Positions 55,423-64,000 of a DNA stretch of 64,000 nucleotides are shown here, piece after piece. A program made the translations under genes and the position numbers. Origin of the DNA: Cellulosimicrobium cellulans. GTDB lineage: Bacteria > Actinomycetota > Actinomycetes > Actinomycetales > Cellulomonadaceae. The notes under the pieces were generated by a model. It saw nothing but the letters and a program-made list of their open reading frames with translations, did no database searches and was not told the origin of the DNA. Numbering within the stretch: the stretch's first letter is position 1; each line of letters opens with the position of its first letter. The stretch is taken from positions 1-64,000 of the forward strand of contig NZ_VEGH01000013.1 in NCBI RefSeq assembly GCF_007679345.1, read 5' to 3'.

Positions 55423-55692
55423 TCAGGCGATCTCGACCTGGCTCAGGAACGCCTCCAGCGCGTCCAGGCTGGCCTCGGCGTCCGGGCCGTCGGCCTCGGT
55501 CGCGAGCACGAGGGTCTCGCCCGCGGCGGCGCCCAGGGTCATGATGCCCAGGATGCTCGCGGCCTGGACCGGGGCGGCGTCGCCCTTGCGGACCGTGACC
55601 GGCACCGGCTGCTTGCCGGCCTCCGCGACGAACAGGGCGGCGGGGCGGGCGTGCAGCCCCTCCGCGATGGCGACGACGACGGACCGTTCCAT
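55423..55692 (-). CDS. ptsH: Phosphocarrier protein HPr
   Basis: An 89-residue PTS carrier. Active His14 is in GLHARPAAL and the regulatory Ser46 in AASILGIM. It hands phosphate to the nearby EIIA; no ptsI (enzyme I) is in the window. A dre-like site lies upstream at 55750-55765. Confidence 0.95.
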   Translation of the reverse strand: MERSVVVAIAEGLHARPAALFVAEAGKQPVPVTVRKGDAAPVQAASILGIMTLGAAAGETLVLATEADGPDAEASLDALEAFLSQVEIA

Positions 55693-55749
55693 GCCTGACC
55701 TCCGGTGCGAGCGGGAGCGTGCCCGGCGGTGGGCACGGCCCCGACTCTA

Positions 55750-55765
55750 ACTGGTCTGGACCAGC
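55750..55765. promoter_or_regulatory. dre (DasR)-type site 3, upstream of ptsH
   Basis: ACTGGTCTGGACCAGC matches the 16-base dre consensus at 14 positions and is 57 bases before the ptsH start. Confidence 0.75.
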
Positions 55766-55816
55766 CGCGGCAGGGTGGGACGCCACTCGGCCCGGATGTC
55801 GACGGCACCGGCCGAC

Positions 55817-56560
55817 TCAACTCAGGATCGGGTGGGAGGTGAGCTCGGCCTGCCACTGCTCCCGCGCCTGGTCGAAGGTGAACCTCTCGTTCAGGTGCTT
55901 CTTCCCGAAGAACCGCCTCTTCGCGAAGAACGAGGTGCCCACCAGCCAGAACCGGCCGTCCGGGGCGTACTGCTCGTCGTCCCACACCCAGTCGAACCCG
56001 AGCTCGCGCACGAACCCCGCCATGACGTCCGCGGTCATCACCTCCGGGCGCACCCGACGCCGGTACTTGTACTCCGGCTCGAACGGCCACCGCTCACCCA
56101 AGTGCTGCACCTCCAGCAGCCGCGATCCCTCCCGCGCCAGCATCACCCGCACGTTGCGGCCCTCGTAGACACCGTTCCAGTAGTCGCTTCGCTCCAGTGC
56201 CACGTCGTACTCCCCGGCGCCCCGCGGTAGGAACGCCCGGAACATCCACCGCTCCCCACCAGCCTCCGCCAGCCCCCAGTCGAACGTGGCCCGCCCGTTG
56301 GCGAACCCCGCCGTCCACCCGTCGCGGGTCGTGCGCATCACCACCCGCCGGTCCGCCATCGGCCGCACGTGCTCCATCGCCGCGATCGCCTCCCGCAACC
56401 CGCCGCGACCCTCCTGCACCCAGTTCCTCGCCTTCGGATACGCCTTCCGCATCCGCGCCAGCACCGCCGCCGCCACCTCCTGCGGATCCTCCTGGATCAG
56501 CTGGATCGAGTCCGTCAGCGGCGCGAACTCACCACCCAGCAACGACCGGTCCCCGGTCAC
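55817..56560 (-). CDS. Hypothetical protein, possible immunity protein of the VWA-toxin-like gene
   Basis: A 247-residue soluble protein with no family I recognise. It is rich in aromatic and charged residues ([31 protein letters not shown]) and lacks signal peptide and membrane segments, so it should be cytoplasmic. GTG at 56560 overlaps the toxin-like gene's stop by 4 bases (GTGA), so it is translationally coupled to it. By position it could neutralise that protein's C-terminal domain. Its codon use looks less extreme than its neighbours by eye; this was not measured. Confidence 0.55.
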   Translation of the reverse strand: MTGDRSLLGGEFAPLTDSIQLIQEDPQEVAAAVLARMRKAYPKARNWVQEGRGGLREAIAAMEHVRPMADRRVVMRTTRDGWTAGFANGRATFDWGLAEAGGERWMFRAFLPRGAGEYDVALERSDYWNGVYEGRNVRVMLAREGSRLLEVQHLGERWPFEPEYKYRRRVRPEVMTADVMAGFVRELGFDWVWDDEQYAPDGRFWLVGTSFFAKRRFFGKKHLNERFTFDQAREQWQAELTSHPILS

Positions 56561-59376
56561 GACACCACCTCCAGCAGCACCTGCGACGGGGACAGCGACG
56601 GGTCGTTCAGCAGGATGCGCACCCGGTGCCCGGCGCCGCGCCCGCTCGCGGGGCTGTCCAGCTCGGCGAAGAACCACGTCTTCGCCTCGGTGAGGCACTG
56701 CAGGTCCGGACGGTTCTTCCCGGCGTACCGCAGGTTGCCGGACCTACCGGTGACCTGCCACTGGTTGATCCGGATCTCACCCTTGCAGTACTTGGTGATG
56801 AGCTCCCCGAGTCGGCGGTGCTGGTTGGCGCTCGTCCCGATCCTGAGTCTCCCCGCAGCCAACCTGTTGAGCGCGACCTCGACCGATTGTCCGCCGTTCG
56901 ACGGACGCCCCGGCGTCATCCCCGTCACCCGCGTGTCCACCTCCCACCGCGCGTGCGGCATCTTGCGCAGCACGGTCAGGCACGGCCCGGCGAGCCAGTC
57001 GGGCGCCCGCGCCACGAACGACACCGCCGACCGCGCGAACTTCGCGCTGCGCTCGGCGAACCGGGTCACCTTGGCCACCGACTTCGCGACGTCGCCCAGA
57101 GCGGGCACCACGCCGATCACCGAGAGGATCGCGCCGCCCCAGTCCCCTCGCGCGATCTGGGCCGCGGCGTCCCGGATGTCGCCGACCGCCAGGAACCCCG
57201 CGGCGAGCAGACCGGTGAGGTACTCGACCGAGGCCTGCTGGTCCTCGTTCAGCATGCCGACGTGCTCGGCGCCCCAGTCCCACTCCCCGAACAGGAAGCC
57301 GCCGAGCAGCGCAGCGTGGCTCTCGAACTCGCCCAGGGTGTAGGCGAGCGGGTCGGAGTCGCGGGCGAGCTCCACGTCGTCGTGGAAGATGTCGCCGTCC
57401 GGGTTCAGCGACGACGGGTCCGAGCCGACCTCGGTCTCGGTCAGGTCGGACAGGTCGTCCGCGTCGGAGTCCGCGCGGAGCGGGTTGGTCCCGCCCTCCA
57501 GCTCGGTGTAGTCGTCGAGGCCGTCGCCGTCGGAGTCGATCTTCGTGGGGTTGGACAGCCCCTGGTAGCCCTGCCGGGCGCTCAGCAGCCGACCGGCCTC
57601 CTCGCCGTCGGTGAGGCCGTCGCCGTCGGTGTCCGCGTTGTACGGGTCGGTGTAGTAGACGTTGTTGCGCTGGGTCTTCCAGCCGTTGATCTCCGCCTCG
57701 TCGGAGATGCCGTCGCCGTCCGAGTCCGGCTTCGACAGGTCGATGCCGATGTGCTCGTACGCGCCGCCGAGGCCGGCGTCGTCGACCCAGTAGAACCGGC
57801 CGCCGGTGGCGTCGGCGATGGCCTGCAGCAGCGCCTCGTCGACGCTCCGCCCCAGGCCGACGGTGTAGATGGTGGTGCCGGACTCGACCGCGCGTGTCGT
57901 CAGGGCCGGGTCGTACGTCCCGACGCCGTCGGTCAGCAGCACGATCACCCGGTCGCGGTCCGGCTCGCCGCCCCGGTCGAGCTCGTTCAGGGACACCCGC
58001 ACGGCGGCGGCGAGGTTGGTGCCTCCGCTCGCGCGGGTGGTGTCGATCGCGGTCGCGGCGGCCGCGCGGTCGTGGGTGAGCGCCTGCCGCAGCCGGGCGG
58101 CGTCGTCGAAGTCCACGACCGCGACCCGGTCGGGGTCGAGCAGCGCCGTGACGAACGCCTTCGCCGCGGTGACCCGGGCCCGCCCGGGGTCGCTGGACGA
58201 CATCGAGCCGGAGGAGTCGAGCGCGAGGACCGCGTCGACGGCCATGACCTCGTCGGTGCCGACGCGGGGCAGGACGACCTCGGAGTGCCAGATCGGCTCG
58301 AACTCGTCGAGGTCGACGATGATGAAGGGGGAGAACGCCTCGGTCGTGACGACGGCGCGCCCGGCCGCCGGGTCGACCTCCTGGTCGGCCGGCAGGTCCC
58401 AGAGCCCCGCCTCCTCGTCCAGGTGGGCGACCGCGAGGCGGGCGTCGGGGGCGACCGACGCCGGGTCGAACACCAGCGCGAGGACGCCCCGGACCAACGG
58501 CTCGTCCGCGACGATCTCGACGGGAGTGCCGACGAGGCCGGGCACCGCCTCGTACTCGGCCGCGTCGATCGCACCGAGCCGCGCGGACAGCACCGCCCCT
58601 GCCGGCCCCTCGACCACGGCCTCCGCACCGCTGACGGGGTCGGTCAGGGCGAGCGCGAAGACCGTGCCGGGGTCCTGCGGCACCAGCGGGTCGCTGCCGA
58701 GCCGCACCTCGTCGCCGTCGCGGATGCCGTCGCCGTCGGTGTCGGGGACCAGCGGGTCGGTGCCGAGGGCGCGCTCCTGGCCGTCGGTCGCCCCGTCGCC
58801 GTCGGTGTCGGGGTTGAACGGCTGCGTGCCGTCGATCAGCTCCTGGCGGTTGCTGACCCCGTCGCCGTCCGCGTCGTCGTCCGGGTCCGGCACGCCGTTG
58901 CCGTCGGTGTCCCGCCGCGTGGGGTCGGTGAGGGTCGCGACCTCCTCGGCGTCGGTGAGCCCGTCACCGTCCGTGTCGACACGGTGCGGGTCGCTGCCGA
59001 ACCGGATCTCGACGACGTCGGGCAGCCCGTCGCCGTCGCTGTCGGTGAGGTCGTCGGGATCGAGGGGCAGCGGGTCGCCACCCGGACCCGGCTGATCCCC
59101 GGCACTGCCGCCGCCCTGGTCGGTCCCGCCCGGCTCGGGGCCGTCCACCGCCGCGGCGGTGGTGCAGTCGTCGGGCACCGCGGACCACGCCGGTTCGGGC
59201 AGCGCCACCACCACCAGCGCCGCCACCAGCAGCGGGGCCACGACGACCGCGGCGGCCCCGCGCCGGTCCCGGTGACGCCGACCCAGGAACATCCCGATCC
59301 CGATCGTGGCGGCGACCAGCGCCACCAGCGCCGCCGCGCCACCCACTCCGGTCCAGGCCAGACCGCACCTGTCCAT
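56557..59376 (-). CDS. Surface protein with TSP3 repeats, VWA domain and C-terminal toxin-like domain
   Basis: A 939-residue, probably membrane-anchored protein. Two hydrophobic segments precede AWSAVPDD. Thrombospondin type 3 calcium repeats (DSDGDGLPD type) occupy ~110-228; a VWA domain with intact MIDAS motif DSSGSMSSS starts near 387; more TSP3 repeats lie at ~547-662. A helical, Gly/Ala-rich segment (~680-790, with [22 protein letters not shown]) resembles the pre-toxin region of polymorphic toxins. The C-terminal ~145 residues have KNRPDLQ and [20 protein letters not shown], resembling restriction-endonuclease-fold toxins. ATG at 59376 has GGGAG upstream. It overlaps the next gene by 4 bases. 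Toxin role is inference. Confidence 0.7.
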   Translation of the reverse strand: MDRCGLAWTGVGGAAALVALVAATIGIGMFLGRRHRDRRGAAAVVVAPLLVAALVVVALPEPAWSAVPDDCTTAAAVDGPEPGGTDQGGGSAGDQPGPGGDPLPLDPDDLTDSDGDGLPDVVEIRFGSDPHRVDTDGDGLTDAEEVATLTDPTRRDTDGNGVPDPDDDADGDGVSNRQELIDGTQPFNPDTDGDGATDGQERALGTDPLVPDTDGDGIRDGDEVRLGSDPLVPQDPGTVFALALTDPVSGAEAVVEGPAGAVLSARLGAIDAAEYEAVPGLVGTPVEIVADEPLVRGVLALVFDPASVAPDARLAVAHLDEEAGLWDLPADQEVDPAAGRAVVTTEAFSPFIIVDLDEFEPIWHSEVVLPRVGTDEVMAVDAVLALDSSGSMSSSDPGRARVTAAKAFVTALLDPDRVAVVDFDDAARLRQALTHDRAAAATAIDTTRASGGTNLAAAVRVSLNELDRGGEPDRDRVIVLLTDGVGTYDPALTTRAVESGTTIYTVGLGRSVDEALLQAIADATGGRFYWVDDAGLGGAYEHIGIDLSKPDSDGDGISDEAEINGWKTQRNNVYYTDPYNADTDGDGLTDGEEAGRLLSARQGYQGLSNPTKIDSDGDGLDDYTELEGGTNPLRADSDADDLSDLTETEVGSDPSSLNPDGDIFHDDVELARDSDPLAYTLGEFESHAALLGGFLFGEWDWGAEHVGMLNEDQQASVEYLTGLLAAGFLAVGDIRDAAAQIARGDWGGAILSVIGVVPALGDVAKSVAKVTRFAERSAKFARSAVSFVARAPDWLAGPCLTVLRKMPHARWEVDTRVTGMTPGRPSNGGQSVEVALNRLAAGRLRIGTSANQHRRLGELITKYCKGEIRINQWQVTGRSGNLRYAGKNRPDLQCLTEAKTWFFAELDSPASGRGAGHRVRILLNDPSLSPSQVLLEVVS

Positions 59377-59609
59377 CGGCTTCTCCCGCCGCACGGCGGT
59401 GGCAGAGTCATGGGACCCGGCGCCGGTGCAGGGTCGCCACCGCTGCGCCGGAAGCTAGCGAGGGGCGCGCTGCCCCCGAATGGCGGGCGTCGCGTCACGA
59501 ATCGAACCGTGCAGCGGTCACGGACCGAATGGGGGGCCGCTAGGCAGCAGCTGGGTGCGCCCTGTGCGTGGTCGACCGGCTCGCCGCAGGTGCGCGGTGC
59601 GCGCGGCCG

Positions 59610-60077
59610 TCAGCGGGCGCCCGCGCGTACCTCGTCCACGCCCTTGTTCGCCAGCTGGTCCGCGCGCTCGTTGCCGGGGTCGCCGGCGTGGCCCTTGACC
59701 CAGTGCCAGGTGATCGCGTGCCGGGCGACCTGCGCGTCGAGGGCCTGCCACAGGTCCTGGTTCTTCACCGGCTTCTTGTCCGCGGTGCGCCAGCCGTTGC
59801 GCTTCCAGCCGGCGATCCACTTGGTCACGCCCTGCATGACGTACTGGGAGTCGACGTGCAGGTCGACACGGCACGGCTGGTTCAGGGCACCCAGGCCCTC
59901 GATGACCGCCTGCAGCTCCATGCGGTTGTTCGTGGTGACGGCCTCGCCGCCGAACAGCTCGCGCTCGTGCCCGTTCGACCGCAGCAGCGCACCCCAGCCA
60001 CCGACGCCCGGGTTGCCCTTGCAGGCGCCGTCCGTCCACATCTCGACGGCGGGCGGGGTGGTCGGGGCGTCGCTCAT
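59610..60077 (-). CDS. rnhA: Ribonuclease HI
   Basis: Cuts RNA in RNA-DNA hybrids, 155 residues. Catalytic residues are visible: Asp16 in [12 protein letters not shown], Glu54 in NNRMELQA, Asp76 in HVDSQYV, and His130/Asp140 in [13 protein letters not shown]. Divergent from the helicase gene across 56 bases. Confidence 0.97.
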   Translation of the reverse strand: MSDAPTTPPAVEMWTDGACKGNPGVGGWGALLRSNGHERELFGGEAVTTNNRMELQAVIEGLGALNQPCRVDLHVDSQYVMQGVTKWIAGWKRNGWRTADKKPVKNQDLWQALDAQVARHAITWHWVKGHAGDPGNERADQLANKGVDEVRAGAR

Positions 60078-60133
60078 GGTCGCCCACTGTAGGGCGCCCG
60101 CCGCGGCCCCGGCCGCCGTGAAAGGATCGCCGG

Positions 60134-62725
60134 GTGGCAGCCACCCGATCGACCCTGGCCGACCGGGTCCCCGCGAACCCGCAGGACCCCGACGCCCTCT
60201 ACGAGGCGTTCACCGGGTGGGCGGCCGACCAGGGCCTCGCGCTCTACCCGCACCAGGACGAGGCGCTGCTGGAGCTGGTGACCGGCTCGCACGTCATCCT
60301 GTCCACGCCGACCGGTTCCGGGAAGTCGCTGGTCGCCACCGCCGCGCACTTCGTGGCGCTCGCGCAGGGCCGGCGCACGTACTACACCGCCCCGCTCAAG
60401 GCGCTCGTGAGCGAGAAGTTCTTCGCGCTGGTCGAGGCGTTCGGCTCTGCCAACGTCGGCATGATGACCGGCGACTCCGCCGTGAACCCGGACGCGCCGA
60501 TCATCTGCTGCACCGCGGAGATCCTGGCCAACCAGGCGCTGCGCCAGGGCCCGGGCGCGGACATCGGCCAGGTCGTGATGGACGAGTTCCACTTCTACGC
60601 GGACCCGCAGCGCGGCTGGGCGTGGCAGGTGCCGCTCCTGGAGCTGCCGCGCGCCCAGTTCCTGCTCATGTCGGCGACCCTCGGCGACGTGTCGTTCTTC
60701 GTCGACGACCTCGAGCGGCGCACCGACGTGCCGGTGGCGGTCGTCGCGAACGCGGAGCGGCCCGTCCCGCTGACGTTCTCCTACGAGGTGGAGCCGCTGC
60801 ACGAGCTGCTGGAGATGCTGGTGCAGACCGGCCGCTCCCCCGTGTACGTCGTGCACTTCACGCAGAAGGAGGCCGTCGAACGCGCGCAGGCGTTGCTGTC
60901 GATGACCCTCGCCTCCCGGGAGCAGCGCGACCGGATCGCCGACGAGCTCGGCGACTTCCGGTTCGGCCCGGGCTTCGGCAAGACGCTGTCCCGGCTGCTG
61001 CGGCACGGCGTCGGCGTGCACCACGCGGGGATGCTGCCCAAGTACCGCCGGGTGGTCGAGCGGCTAACCCAGAAGGGCCTGCTCCGGGTCGTCTGCGGCA
61101 CCGACACCCTCGGCGTGGGGATCAACGTGCCGATCCGCACCGTCCTGCTCACCTCGCTGGTGAAGTACGACGGCACCCGGATGCGGCACCTGTCCGCCCG
61201 CGAGTTCCACCAGATCGCCGGGCGCGCCGGCCGGGCCGGGTTCGACACGACGGGCGAGGTGTTCGTGCTCGCGCCCGAGCACGTCATCGAGAACCGCAAG
61301 GCCCTGCAGAAGGCCGGCGACGACCCGAAGAAGCTCAAGAAGATCGTCCGCAAGCAGGCGCCGCCCGGGATGGTGAACTGGACGGACAAGACGTTCGAGC
61401 GCCTGCGGGACGCGGAGCCCGAGCCGCTGACCTCCTCGTTCGGCGTCTCGCACGCGATGGTGCTCAACGTGCTGGCCCGCCCGACGGGCGACCCGGTCGA
61501 GACCATGAAGCACCTGCTGCTCGACAACCACGAGCCCGAGGCGGCGAAGGGCCGGCTGGTCCGGCAGGCGATCGCGATCTACCGGTCGCTGCGCACGGCC
61601 GGCGTGGTCGAGCGGGTCGTCGAGGACGGCCCCGGCCCGGAGCGGCTGCGCCGCACGGTGCGGCTGACGCTCGACGTACCCCCGACGTTCGCGCTGAACC
61701 AGCCGCTGTCGCCGTTCGCGTACGCCGCGCTGGACCTGCTGGACCTGGAGGACCCCGGGTACGCGCACGACGTGGTGTCGGTCATCGAGGCGACGCTGGA
61801 CGACCCGCGCCAGGTGCTCGCGGCGCAGGAGAACCGCGCCCGCGGGGAGGCCGTGGCGGCGATGAAGGCCGACGGCATCGAGTACGAGGAGCGGATGGCG
61901 CTGCTCGAGGACGTGTCGTACCCGAAGCCGCTCGCCGAGCTGCTGGGCGCGTCGTTCCAGATCTACAAGCAGACCAACCCGTGGGTCGCCGACCACGAGC
62001 TGTCCCCGAAGTCGGTCGTCCGCGACATGCACGAGCGGGCCGCGACCTTCGCCGAGTACGTGTCGCTCTACCAGCTCGACCGGACCGAGGGCGTGCTGCT
62101 GCGCTACCTCGCGGACGCGTTCCGGGCCTTGCGGCAGACCGTGCCCGACGACCTGCGGACCGAGGAGCTGCACGAGATCGTCGAGTGGCTGGGCGACCTG
62201 GTGCGGCGCACCGACTCCAGCCTGCTGGACGAGTGGGAGCGGCTCGCGCACCCGGAGGACCTGGACGACGCCACGGTCACCGAGTCCCGGCCGGAGGACG
62301 ACGCTCCCCCGCCGATCACGGTCAACAAGCGGGTGTTCCGGGCGCTCGTCCGCGGGGCGCTGTTCCGCCGGGTCGACCTCGCCGCGCGCGAGGCGTACCC
62401 GGCGCTGGCGGCGCTCGGCGACCAGGACGCCGCGGACCAGCCGTGGACCGCCGACCGGTGGGGCGACGCGCTCGACCCGTTCTACGACGACCACGACGAG
62501 ATCCTCACCGGCCCGGCCGCGCGCGGGCCGGCGCTGTTCCAGGTCGACGAGCGGCCGGCCGGGCACGGCGAGGCGGGCGCGCGCGGCGACCTGTGGTTCG
62601 TGCGGCAGCTGCTCGACGACCCGGCCGGCGACCACGACTGGCGCATCGACGCCCTGGTCGACCTGCCCGCCTCGGACGCCGCCGGCGAGGTCGTGCTCCG
62701 GGTGCTCGCGGTGGGGCCGCTCTGA
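60134..62725 (+). CDS. DEAD-box helicase with DUF3516 C-terminus
   Basis: An 863-residue helicase of the actinobacterial DUF3516 type. Walker A is TPTGSGKS at 58-65, motif [11 protein letters not shown], motif [12 protein letters not shown], and motif [13 protein letters not shown]. The C-terminal half (from about 450) is the family's DUF3516 region with a basic patch near [15 protein letters not shown]. Related to Mtr4/Ski2-like helicases, so an RNA role is plausible but unproven. Starts with GTG at 60134. Confidence 0.88.
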   Translation: MAATRSTLADRVPANPQDPDALYEAFTGWAADQGLALYPHQDEALLELVTGSHVILSTPTGSGKSLVATAAHFVALAQGRRTYYTAPLKALVSEKFFALVEAFGSANVGMMTGDSAVNPDAPIICCTAEILANQALRQGPGADIGQVVMDEFHFYADPQRGWAWQVPLLELPRAQFLLMSATLGDVSFFVDDLERRTDVPVAVVANAERPVPLTFSYEVEPLHELLEMLVQTGRSPVYVVHFTQKEAVERAQALLSMTLASREQRDRIADELGDFRFGPGFGKTLSRLLRHGVGVHHAGMLPKYRRVVERLTQKGLLRVVCGTDTLGVGINVPIRTVLLTSLVKYDGTRMRHLSAREFHQIAGRAGRAGFDTTGEVFVLAPEHVIENRKALQKAGDDPKKLKKIVRKQAPPGMVNWTDKTFERLRDAEPEPLTSSFGVSHAMVLNVLARPTGDPVETMKHLLLDNHEPEAAKGRLVRQAIAIYRSLRTAGVVERVVEDGPGPERLRRTVRLTLDVPPTFALNQPLSPFAYAALDLLDLEDPGYAHDVVSVIEATLDDPRQVLAAQENRARGEAVAAMKADGIEYEERMALLEDVSYPKPLAELLGASFQIYKQTNPWVADHELSPKSVVRDMHERAATFAEYVSLYQLDRTEGVLLRYLADAFRALRQTVPDDLRTEELHEIVEWLGDLVRRTDSSLLDEWERLAHPEDLDDATVTESRPEDDAPPPITVNKRVFRALVRGALFRRVDLAAREAYPALAALGDQDAADQPWTADRWGDALDPFYDDHDEILTGPAARGPALFQVDERPAGHGEAGARGDLWFVRQLLDDPAGDHDWRIDALVDLPASDAAGEVVLRVLAVGPL

Positions 62726-62784
62726 CCTGCAAGAACGGCTGGAAGCGTTCCAGATGAGGGCAGGCAAACCTGCGTTTCCGCAGG

Positions 62785-62803
62785 TCAGGGCAGCCTTTCC
62801 TGT
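62785..62803. promoter_or_regulatory. IdeR/DtxR-like box upstream of the VIT1-like gene
   Basis: TCAGGGCAGCCTTTCCTGT matches the IdeR consensus TTAGGTTAGCCTAACCTAA at 12 of 19 positions. It is surrounded by other small dyads (CCTGCG-TTTC-CGCAGG; TCCTGT-GATG-ACAGGA). Confidence 0.4.
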
Positions 62804-62840
62804 GATGACAGGACGTCATCTCGGGCCTACCGTGGCTGCC

Positions 62841-63488
62841 ATGAGCGCCCTGTCGACCCACCTCCTGGACCGTGACCGCACCGCCGACCCGGCGCCCCGG
62901 CGCGCCCCCGAGCCGGGCGCCCCGGGCTCCGTCGACCCCGGCCCCGGCGCGGCCGTGCTGCCGACCGCGGAGCGGCTGAACTGGCTGCGCGCCGGCGTGC
63001 TCGGCGCGAACGACGGCATCGTCTCCGTCGCCGCGACCGTGGTCGGCGTCGCGGGTGCGGCGACCGGGCTCGCGACCCTCGCGGTCGCCGGCGTCGCCGC
63101 CCTGGTCGCGGGCGCGCTGTCGATGGCGGCCGGCGAGTACGTCTCGGTCAGCAGCCAGCGCGACGCCGAGAAGGTGCTCCGCGCGCACGGCGTCCGGGAC
63201 GCGGAGGAGTCGCTGACCAACCCGTGGCACGCGGCGCTGGCGTCGCTCGTGGCGTTCGTCGTCGGCGGCGTCGTGCCGCTGCTCGCGATGCTCGGCCCGT
63301 GGGGCGGCGAGGCGCGCGTGGTGGCGACCTTCGCCGCGGTGGTCGTGGCGCTGGTGGTGACCGGCACGGTGAGCGCCCGCATGGGCGGCGCCCCTGCCGG
63401 CCGCGCGGTGCTCCGCAACGTCGTGGGCGGCTCCCTGGCGATGGCGATCACCTACGGCGTCGGCTCCCTGGTCGGCCTGGCGGTCTGA
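62841..63488 (+). CDS. VIT1/CCC1-family metal transporter
   Basis: A 215-residue membrane protein. The family's first helix, RLNWLRAGVLGANDGIVSVAATVVG, holds the metal-binding Asp; AAGEYVSVSSQRDAE is the second signature. About five hydrophobic segments fit VIT family proteins, which move Fe2+ or Mn2+. The N-terminal ~45 residues are a Pro/Ala-rich tail. Iron control is suggested by the upstream box. ATG at 62841 was chosen over an earlier frame opening at 62754. Confidence 0.85.
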   Translation: MSALSTHLLDRDRTADPAPRRAPEPGAPGSVDPGPGAAVLPTAERLNWLRAGVLGANDGIVSVAATVVGVAGAATGLATLAVAGVAALVAGALSMAAGEYVSVSSQRDAEKVLRAHGVRDAEESLTNPWHAALASLVAFVVGGVVPLLAMLGPWGGEARVVATFAAVVVALVVTGTVSARMGGAPAGRAVLRNVVGGSLAMAITYGVGSLVGLAV

Positions 63489-63501
63489 GCCGCTCTGCCC
63501 A

Positions 63502-63558
63502 CCCGAGGTCGTCGGTTCCGCCCGAGGTCGTCGGTTCCGCCCGAGGTCGTCGGTTCCG
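63502..63558. repeat. 19-bp direct repeat in three copies
   Basis: CCCGAGGTCGTCGGTTCCG occurs three times head to tail (63502-63520, 63521-63539, 63540-63558). A mostly inverted copy follows at 63574-63592, so any of the three can pair with it to make a hairpin. Confidence 0.85.
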
Positions 63559-63598
63559 CCGGGGCCTCCGTGGCCGGAACCGACGACGTCGGCAGCCG

Positions 63599-64000
63599 TC
63601 AGAGGCGGGCGGCCAGCAGGAGGACGAGCGCCAGGACGCCGAGCACGCCGGACGCGAGGGCGGCGTCGGCGGGGCCCAGCGGGACCGGGCGCCAGACCGT
63701 GCGCGGGCCGGCGGAGAGCCCGCGCGACTCCAGCGCCAGCGCGATCCGCTCGGACGCGCGGATCGACGCGACCAGCAGCGCGAACGCCGACCGGGCGAGG
63801 CCGCGCCACCCCTCGTGCGGCCGGCCGTCCCGCCCGAGCGGGGCGCGGACCAGCTGCGCCGCCCGGATCGTCGCCCACTGCCGCGGCAGCCCCGCGAGCA
63901 TCCGGTGGCCCGCCAGCAGCGCGTACGCATACCGCGGGCTCAGCCGCGCGTGCCGGACGAGGCTCACCATCAGGTCCCGCGGCGGCGTGCTGGCGAGGAA
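63599..64000 (-). CDS. EcfT-like energy-coupling factor transmembrane protein (3' part)
   Basis: About 133 C-terminal residues are visible; the gene continues past the right edge. FLASTPPRDLMVSLVRHARLSPRYAYALLAG and later TIRAAQLVRAPLG and ALESRGLSAGP match the two conserved coupling motifs of EcfT/CbiQ proteins, the membrane subunits that couple ATPases to a vitamin- or metal-binding S component. The C-terminus ends in a hydrophobic helix. Substrate cannot be known from this part. Confidence 0.8.
   Translation of the reverse strand, partial: FLASTPPRDLMVSLVRHARLSPRYAYALLAGHRMLAGLPRQWATIRAAQLVRAPLGRDGRPHEGWRGLARSAFALLVASIRASERIALALESRGLSAGPRTVWRPVPLGPADAALASGVLGVLALVLLLAARL

Noticed and set aside
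59400..59609. Gene between the VWA/toxin-like protein and rnhA
   Set aside because: Short frames here lack start signals and recognisable content; treated as intergenic.

Overview
This 64 kb window is very GC-rich actinobacterial chromosome, almost fully coding, with GTG/ATG starts and many 4-base GTGA or ATGA gene overlaps. The run of housekeeping genes is the actinobacterial one also known from Mycobacterium: mutM-rnc-rpmF-yceD-sepIVA-coaD-rsmD, recG-DAK kinase-rpmB, thiL-ddl-gpsA, murA-leuD-leuC-IclR, tRNA-Glu/tRNA-Gln-gltX-FAH hydrolase. A DUF222/HNH gene, a GH43 glycosidase operon and a split, DasR-like-controlled PTS suggest a Micrococcales organism, most likely Cellulomonadaceae. That assignment is inference, not a measured match. 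No insertion sequence, prophage or CRISPR array is seen.

Layout. 1-635: 5' end of a probable RNase E/G gene (minus strand). 636-1105: control region with two Rex-type operators and a DevR-like box. 1106-9419: cydABDC (cytochrome bd oxidase and its CydDC exporter) running into an overlapping DevS-like GAF-GAF histidine kinase. 9529-12061: a DUF222/HNH gene, then a convergent DevR-like response regulator. 12195-13955: a D-2-hydroxyacid dehydrogenase and a TetR-like regulator. 13978-24707: two minus-strand runs for DNA repair, RNA processing, ribosome, CoA and septation genes, plus an unassigned ABC transporter. 25059-26659: rpmB, a GNAT acetyltransferase and a RelE/Phd-type toxin-antitoxin pair. 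26736-32816: thiL, a DUF3515-like lipoprotein, ddl, a PLP enzyme, gpsA and a plsC-like gene.

33041-35159 is a signalling cluster: a PAS-ANTAR-STAS protein, a 61-residue acidic protein and a GAF-ANTAR protein. 35437-40661 is a five-gene sugar operon (binding protein, two permeases, GH43 glycosidase, LacI regulator) joined by 4-base overlaps, with an operator-like inverted repeat in front. 40859-45288 holds murA, leuD, leuC and a divergent IclR (NdgR/LtbR-like) gene with a palindromic site between them. 45576-51797 holds two tRNAs, a HAD hydrolase, gltX, an FAH-family enzyme, a methyltransferase, a membrane protein and pdxH.

51877-55692 is a PTS locus: IIA, two IIB paralogues, a GntR/UTRA (DasR-like) regulator, divergent IIC and convergent HPr. 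DasR-type dre palindromes lie in front of both the regulator/IIC pair and HPr, suggesting an N-acetylglucosamine uptake system. 55817-59376 is the most striking locus: a 939-residue protein with thrombospondin type 3 repeats, a VWA domain, a pre-toxin-like segment and a C-terminal domain resembling nuclease toxins, followed by a 4-base-overlapping gene that may encode its immunity protein. The end of the window has rnhA, a DEAD-box helicase, a VIT1-like metal transporter with an IdeR-like box, and the 3' part of an EcfT-like gene.
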